64,000 nucleotides of DNA from Flavobacterium sp. LHD-85 (lineage in GTDB: Bacteria > Bacteroidota > Bacteroidia > Flavobacteriales > Flavobacteriaceae): the NCBI RefSeq assembly GCF_030929595.1, contig NZ_JAVFVR010000016.1:143286-207285 (forward strand), given 5' to 3'. Numbering within the stretch: position 1 is the stretch's first letter; the number at the start of each line of letters is the position of its first letter. Under the pieces are notes generated by a model that saw only the letters and a program-made list of their open reading frames with translations, did not search any database and was not told the origin of the DNA. A program made the translations under genes and the position numbers. Shown one piece after another: positions 59,889-64,000 of the stretch.

Positions 59889-60407
59889 TTATATCAATCG
59901 TTTTTCAAATGCTTTTCTTGCAGAGCCTCTAAAATAGACTTCTCCACAATATGTATATTTTAATCTGTCTAAAATTCTCAACATCGGAGTATTATCGAAG
60001 TTTGTGTCTACTTTTATACTATAAATTTTATTTTCGACAGATAAACCCTCAATGCTTTCAAATAGTTTGGTTGCAATTCCTTTTCCTTTTGCCAATTTTG
60101 AAACCGCTACACGATGCACAACAGTATAATCATCATCAGTAAGCCATTTGCCTTCGATATTTTCGTAAGCAGGTTCTTTGTCAAAAATAATCGCGGCATA
60201 AGCTAGAATCGATTCGTCTTCTGTAAAAACATATCCGTAACCATTTTCGATATCATTTTTAACAGAAAGTTCATTCGGATAACCATCTTGCCACTGTGTA
60301 CTTCCGTCTAGTCTTCTTTGTTCGATTGCATCTTGCAGGATTTCCCAGATTTGAGGTGTTTCTGAAAGATTTGCTTTTCTTAGAGATAGCTTTTCTGTTG
60401 TATTCAT
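59889..60407 (-). CDS. GNAT family N-acetyltransferase
   Basis: The 172-residue protein has the GNAT core: an N-terminal LRKANLSETPQIWEILQDAI, the substrate strands YGYVFTEDESILAYAAIIF, the acetyl-CoA motif VAVSKLAKGKGIATKLFESI (the R/Q-x-x-G-x-G/A pattern is K-x-x-G-K-G-I-A) and the C-terminal VDTNFDNTPMLRILDRLKYTYCGEVYF. It transfers acetyl to an amine; the acceptor is unknown. It starts 3 bases after the DUF6691 gene, so it belongs to the sulfur-transport transcript. Confidence 0.92.
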   Translation of the reverse strand: MNTTEKLSLRKANLSETPQIWEILQDAIEQRRLDGSTQWQDGYPNELSVKNDIENGYGYVFTEDESILAYAAIIFDKEPAYENIEGKWLTDDDYTVVHRVAVSKLAKGKGIATKLFESIEGLSVENKIYSIKVDTNFDNTPMLRILDRLKYTYCGEVYFRGSARKAFEKRLI

Positions 60408-60410
60408 TTT

Positions 60411-60887
60411 TTAATGAGGCAATTTATCTTTGATCAAACCATAAACCCAAGTTCCAGCAATGGCGCTAACCAAGGTAACTACAATTACTGTAGCTCCTGT
60501 ACCAATTTGTGCAAAAAGCGGACCTGGACAAGCTCCAGTAATCGCCCATCCGAAACCGAATAACAATCCGCCGTAGATTTGTCCTTTATTAAAAGTTTTT
60601 GGTTGGATTTCAATTTTTTCTCCATTAAGAGTTTTGATGTTGAATTTTTTAATCAATTGTACTGATATTAGTCCAACAACGACAGCACATCCAATTACGC
60701 CATACATGTGAAATGATTCCAGATTGAACATTTCCTGAATACGAAACCAGCTGATGATTTCTGCTTTTACGAATACAATTCCGAAAAAGATTCCAACAAT
60801 TAAATATTTTAAGTTTCCTAATGCAGTTTCTTTTTTCTGACTTGCGTTGATTCCTTCGCCGTCTATATTTTTATTTTCTAAACTCAT
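60411..60887 (-). CDS. YeeE/YedE-type half-transporter (DUF6691)
   Basis: This 158-residue membrane protein has four hydrophobic helices (about 26-44, 60-80, 108-122 and 128-150). The conserved GWAITGACPGPLFAQIGTG carries the Cys that in YeeE-type transporters contacts thiosulfate or sulfide. It corresponds to the C-terminal half of full-length YeeE. The other half is encoded 10 bases upstream, so the pair should make one transporter for reduced sulfur species in the inner membrane. Confidence 0.9.
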   Translation of the reverse strand: MSLENKNIDGEGINASQKKETALGNLKYLIVGIFFGIVFVKAEIISWFRIQEMFNLESFHMYGVIGCAVVVGLISVQLIKKFNIKTLNGEKIEIQPKTFNKGQIYGGLLFGFGWAITGACPGPLFAQIGTGATVIVVTLVSAIAGTWVYGLIKDKLPH

Positions 60888-60897
60888 TTTTGAAATT

Positions 60898-61467
60898 TTA
60901 AAGTGAAAGAATATAAGGTAAAATCAAAAGTGCCATTACAAAACCGCCAATCATAAAACAGATTGTAGCTACCAATGACGGCCATTGTAAGTTTGATAAT
61001 CCCATGATCGCGTGTCCGCTTGTGCACCCGCCAGCGTAACGAGTTCCAAAACCTACCAAGAATCCGCCAACCACAATCATAATAAATCCGCGAAGCGTTA
61101 ATAAACTTTCCCAAGAAAATAATTGTGCAGGAACCAAACCGCTGTGATCTGTAATTCCGTAAGTTGCTAATTTTTCTGATAATTCAGGAGCAATTTCTAC
61201 CGGATTTGGATTCGATAAAAAATGAGCCGAAATAAAACCTCCGAAAAATATTCCGAGAACGAAGAATAAATTCCAGCTTTCTTTTTTCCAGTCGTATTTA
61301 AAAAATGAAATATTCGCCGGAACACAAGCCGCACAAATATGACGAAGAGAAGAACTAATCCCGAAAGATTTATTCCCAATAATTAATAAAATTGGTACTG
61401 TTAATCCAATTAAAGGGCCTGCAACGTACCAAGGCCAAGGTTCTCTCAAAATATCTAGTAAACTCAT
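60898..61467 (-). CDS. YeeE/YedE family membrane protein (N-terminal half type)
   Basis: The 189-residue protein has five or so hydrophobic segments, with the family motif GFGTRYAGGCTSGHAIMGLSN near residue 140 (Cys in GGCTSGH). A second motif, SLRHICAACVPA, lies near residue 40 with more Cys. It is the partner of DUF6691 downstream. Together they probably import thiosulfate, sulfide or persulfide. The upstream gene encodes a rhodanese/metallo-beta-lactamase protein that handles persulfides, which fits. Confidence 0.9.
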   Translation of the reverse strand: MSLLDILREPWPWYVAGPLIGLTVPILLIIGNKSFGISSSLRHICAACVPANISFFKYDWKKESWNLFFVLGIFFGGFISAHFLSNPNPVEIAPELSEKLATYGITDHSGLVPAQLFSWESLLTLRGFIMIVVGGFLVGFGTRYAGGCTSGHAIMGLSNLQWPSLVATICFMIGGFVMALLILPYILSL

Positions 61468-61497
61468 ATATAATTTAAAAATTAAGTGTTTTTCTCT

Positions 61498-61622
61498 ACC
61501 ATATAAGTTATATAAGAAATTATAAGTTGGAGTTTCTTCTATAACTTAGAAAAGTTAAGTAAATATAAGAACTGGGCTTAAAAACACCCCAATCTAAAAT
61601 GAACTTACATCACTTATATGGT
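61498..61622. repeat. Intergenic element with ACCATATAAG ends
   Basis: The element of 125 bases starts ACCATATAAGTTATATAAG and ends CACTTATATGGT, so its ends match those of the element at 12060-12124 while the interior is different and longer. It lies between the rhodanese gene and the YeeE gene in the same transcript direction. Confidence 0.75.
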
Positions 61623-61641
61623 AAAAATTTATTTTCAATGT

Positions 61642-63060
61642 TTATGCTTTCAAAACCTTGCTTTGACAAACAAAATCTGATTTTGGAACATCGGTTTTTG
61701 AAATCGCTCCGAAACCGCCTTCAACTTCAGAGAAATTTCTGAAACCTCTTGCTTGAAGAATAGAAGCTGCTATCATACTTCTATAACCGCCAGCACAATG
61801 TAGATAGAAATGTTCATTAGGATTAATGTCTTTTACCCAATCATTAATATAAGCCAAAGGTTTGCTGTAAGCGTCATCAATATGTTCCGCTGCATATTCT
61901 GTTTCCTTACGAATATCTACCACTTTATCTTCTCCAAATTTAAACTCATTTGCAAACTGTTCAGCAGTAATTCTGTTAACCGTATCAATTTCGAAACCTG
62001 CATTTTGCCAAGCTTCAAAACCGCCTTCCAAATGTCCGATAATCGTATCAAAACCAACTCGGCTTAAACGAGTTACAGTTTCCTCTTCCATGCCAGCAGT
62101 AGTAACCAATATAATAGGTTGTTTTACATCAGCAATTAAAGTTCCAACCCACGGAGCAAAATCACCATTGATTCCGATGTTGATAGACTGCGGAATAAAT
62201 CCTTTGCTAAAATCGGCCGCACTTCTTGTATCTAGAATTAAAGCTCCAGTTTCTTCAGCAACGGCTTCAAATTCTTTTGCATTTATAGCTCTCATTCCGT
62301 TGTGTAAAACAGTTTCAAAGCTTTCGTAACCACCTTTGTTCATTGCAACGTTCATGCTGAAATAGGCAGGAGGAGGCAACAATCCGTCAGTTACTTCTTT
62401 GATGAATTCTTCTTCGGTCATATTAGCACGCAAAGCATAATTGGTCGCTTTTTGATTACCGATAGTCGAAACAGTTTCTTTGCTCATGTTTTTTCCGCAA
62501 GCGCTTCCCGCACCGTGCGCAGGATAAACAATAACGTCATCAGCCAAAGTCATTATTTTATCTCTTAACGAATGAAATAAAATTCCAGCCAATTGGTCTT
62601 GTGTCATTCCGGCTGCTTTTTGAGCTAAATCTGGACGCCCGACATCTCCAATAAATAAAGTGTCTCCAGAGAAAATGGCGTGATCTTTTCCGTTTTCGTC
62701 AATTAATAAAAAAGTAGCGCTTTCCATTGTGTGGCCAGGGGTGTGCAATACTTTAATAGTTATGTTTCCGATTTTAAACTCTTGTCCGTCTTTTGCAGAA
62801 ATGCAATCAAATTCGCAGGTAGCATTTGGTCCGTAAACGATTGGCGCTCCTGTTTCTTTGCTCAGATCAACGTGTCCAGAAACGAAATCGGCATGGAAAT
62901 GCGTTTCAAAAATGTATTTCAGTTTCACTCCGTCACGCTCTAAACGATCCAGATAAGGCTGAATTTCTCTAAGCGGATCAATAATGGCCGCTTCGCCATT
63001 TGAAGTGATATAGTATGCACCTTGAGCGAGGCATCCGGTGTAAATTTGTTCTATTTTCAT
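61642..63060 (-). CDS. Metallo-beta-lactamase fold hydrolase with two rhodanese domains
   Basis: The 472-residue protein resembles persulfide dioxygenase/rhodanese fusions. Residues 1-245 are the metallo-beta-lactamase fold: FETHFHADFVSGHVDL (HxHxD with Phe where many have His), VLHTPGHTMES, FSGDTLFIGDVGRPDL and VYPAHGAGSACGK. Then come two rhodanese domains. The first (about 260-360) has TTAGMEEE at the active-site loop and lacks the Cys. The second (about 370-465) has HCAGGYRS and is probably active. It should oxidise or transfer persulfide sulfur in the cytoplasm. Two sulfur transporter halves follow on the same strand. Confidence 0.92.
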   Translation of the reverse strand: MKIEQIYTGCLAQGAYYITSNGEAAIIDPLREIQPYLDRLERDGVKLKYIFETHFHADFVSGHVDLSKETGAPIVYGPNATCEFDCISAKDGQEFKIGNITIKVLHTPGHTMESATFLLIDENGKDHAIFSGDTLFIGDVGRPDLAQKAAGMTQDQLAGILFHSLRDKIMTLADDVIVYPAHGAGSACGKNMSKETVSTIGNQKATNYALRANMTEEEFIKEVTDGLLPPPAYFSMNVAMNKGGYESFETVLHNGMRAINAKEFEAVAEETGALILDTRSAADFSKGFIPQSINIGINGDFAPWVGTLIADVKQPIILVTTAGMEEETVTRLSRVGFDTIIGHLEGGFEAWQNAGFEIDTVNRITAEQFANEFKFGEDKVVDIRKETEYAAEHIDDAYSKPLAYINDWVKDINPNEHFYLHCAGGYRSMIAASILQARGFRNFSEVEGGFGAISKTDVPKSDFVCQSKVLKA

Positions 63061-63197
63061 GATTCAGTAATAAAAATAATGGAAGACAAAGGTAGTTTTG
63101 TTTTTTAAAAAAATAGGTGACTAATGTTACAGAAATTAGGTTTTTGTGTAAAATAATATGGATTTTGCCATACGATCTCAGATAAGTTAATTTTAAG

Positions 63198-63228
63198 TTG
63201 AGCAATTACGCTTTAAGCTTTAATTTTG
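63198..63228 (+). promoter_or_regulatory. Promoter of the HD phosphohydrolase gene
   Basis: TTG (63198-63200) and TAATTTTG (63221-63228) are 20 bases apart, a good match to the Bacteroidota -33/-7 promoter. The ATG at 63264 follows 35 bases later. Confidence 0.65.
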
Positions 63229-63263
63229 CATATGACGATTGTCATTTCAAAACAGAAAAGAAA

Positions 63264-63854
63264 ATGAACACACAGGATTTAATAGATCAAATTGCTTTTA
63301 TAAAAGAAATTGATAAAGTAAAATACATTCAGCGTAAGACCAAATTATTTAATAGCGACAGATGCGAAAATGATGCAGAACACAGTTGGCATTTGGCTTT
63401 AATGGCAATTGTTTTGGCAGAATATTCCAACGAGCCAATTGATGTTTTGAAAGTCGTAAAAATGGTTTTGATTCATGACATTGTTGAAATTGACGCGGGT
63501 GACGTTTTTATTTATGATACTGTAAAAAGTCATGACAATACAGACGAAGAACGCTTAGCAGCGAACAGAATCTTTGGTTTGCTGCCAGAAAAGCAAGCCA
63601 AAGAGTTAATTGCTATTTGGGAAGAATTTGAAGCGGGAGAAACCAATGAAGCCAAATTTGCAAGATCGATGGACAGACTTGAACCATTATTACAAAACAC
63701 ATCAAATAACGGCGGAACTTGGAAAGAATTCGGAGTGAAATATGATAAAGTTTACGAAAAGAAAAGCATTATTAAAGAGGGTTCAAAATCGATATGGAAT
63801 TACGCTGAAGGTTTAATTAATGAAAGTGTTGAAAAGGGGATTTTAGAGAAATAA
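63264..63854 (+). CDS. HD-domain phosphohydrolase (YfbR/HDDC2-like nucleotidase)
   Basis: From the ATG at 63264 the protein has 196 residues; a longer reading from a TTG would include the promoter and is rejected. The HD motif is complete: the first His in NDAEHSWHLALMAIVLAEY, the HD pair in LIHDIVEIDAGDVF, and the late Asp in FARSMDRLEPLLQN. This is the arrangement of YfbR-type 5'-deoxynucleotidases and HDDC2. It would remove phosphate from (deoxy)nucleoside monophosphates. The gene is monocistronic in view. Confidence 0.93.
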   Translation: MNTQDLIDQIAFIKEIDKVKYIQRKTKLFNSDRCENDAEHSWHLALMAIVLAEYSNEPIDVLKVVKMVLIHDIVEIDAGDVFIYDTVKSHDNTDEERLAANRIFGLLPEKQAKELIAIWEEFEAGETNEAKFARSMDRLEPLLQNTSNNGGTWKEFGVKYDKVYEKKSIIKEGSKSIWNYAEGLINESVEKGILEK

Positions 63855-63885
63855 CCAGCAATAATCACGCAATCAAAATCAAATA

Positions 63886-63956
63886 TAGCCTGCGGTTTCA
63901 ACCGCAGGAAATATATCGGATATGCATTGTGTCCCCGTGGTTGAAACCACGGGTTA
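63886..63956. repeat. Two related hairpins after the HD phosphohydrolase gene
   Basis: CCTGCGGTTTCAACCGCAGG (near 63889-63908) and CCCGTGGTTGAAACCACGGG (near 63935-63954) are two palindromes of similar build. Neither has a strong T run. They resemble the paired hairpin elements elsewhere in the window. Confidence 0.7.
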
Positions 63957-64000
63957 TGTTTTGATCATGTAAATCTAAACACAATCTTGTCTCTTCGGTC

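Noticed and set aside
1..64000. tRNA or rRNA genes
   Set aside because: No cloverleaf with conserved T-loop and anticodon arms and no rRNA-like sequence was noticed on either strand; a covariance search would be needed to exclude a divergent one.

Overview
The window looks like a chromosomal segment of a Flavobacterium-type Bacteroidota. Four signs support this: AT-rich DNA, Bacteroidota -7 promoter boxes (TAnnTTTG) upstream of several genes, weak or absent Shine-Dalgarno sequences, and two secreted proteins ending in the type IX secretion (type B, CHU_C) sorting domain. I found no rRNA, tRNA, CRISPR array, phage or transposase. About 60 protein genes are supported, and most look like ordinary chromosomal genes. 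Species cannot be assigned from the sequence alone.

Layout. 1-2010: a two-component pair (PAS histidine kinase, then a response regulator cut by the window edge). 2179-3975: typA. 4134-10892: two large type IX-secreted proteins and an ABC exporter. 10999-18083: an unrecognised protein, a beta-propeller-like lipoprotein, a very large phosphoesterase/outer-membrane fusion, and an HD-PycTM protein. 18291-24493: a GAF protein, an SDR/TetR pair with clear operators, a nucleoid-associated protein, a four-helix-bundle gene lying inside an inverted repeat, and a pRiA4b ORF-3-like protein. 24705-28966: HPP and ClC membrane proteins and a four-gene small-enzyme operon. 29108-35769: a TonB-dependent receptor, a TPR protein, and a LytS/LytR-like system with four small 2TM-domain proteins between kinase and regulator. 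36110-39843: heme A synthase, tRNA nucleotidyltransferase, yaaA. 39942-44681: a TetR-controlled TolC/HlyD/DHA2 tripartite efflux operon. 44798-53553: the complete trp operon (trpE-G-D-C-F-B-A) with three passenger genes. 53651-57545: a secreted beta-helix protein, a ParE-type toxin pair, and a MarR/nitroreductase/YceI operon. 57776-63854: glycerol-3-phosphate dehydrogenase, a sulfur module (metallo-beta-lactamase/rhodanese plus two YeeE/YedE half-transporters), and an HD phosphohydrolase.

The strongest new reading is upstream of trpE. An 18-residue leader peptide with three consecutive Trp codons sits between a -7 box and an intrinsic terminator. Its stop-codon region is exactly complementary to part of the terminator, which makes a complete classical attenuator. 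The second is the 1243-residue protein at 13138-16869. Between its phosphoesterase and its beta-barrel it carries motifs that resemble the catalytic elements of HipA/FAM20-like kinases. The third is a lone PycTM-type effector membrane domain fused to an HD phosphohydrolase.

Almost every longer intergenic gap is filled with imperfect, often nested inverted repeats from a few recurring families (ACCATATAAG ends, CCACGAATTACACTAA, GAACCTTTGAACCT, GGTTCTAAG, AACCCGACAGG). They also lie between the genes of the trp operon.
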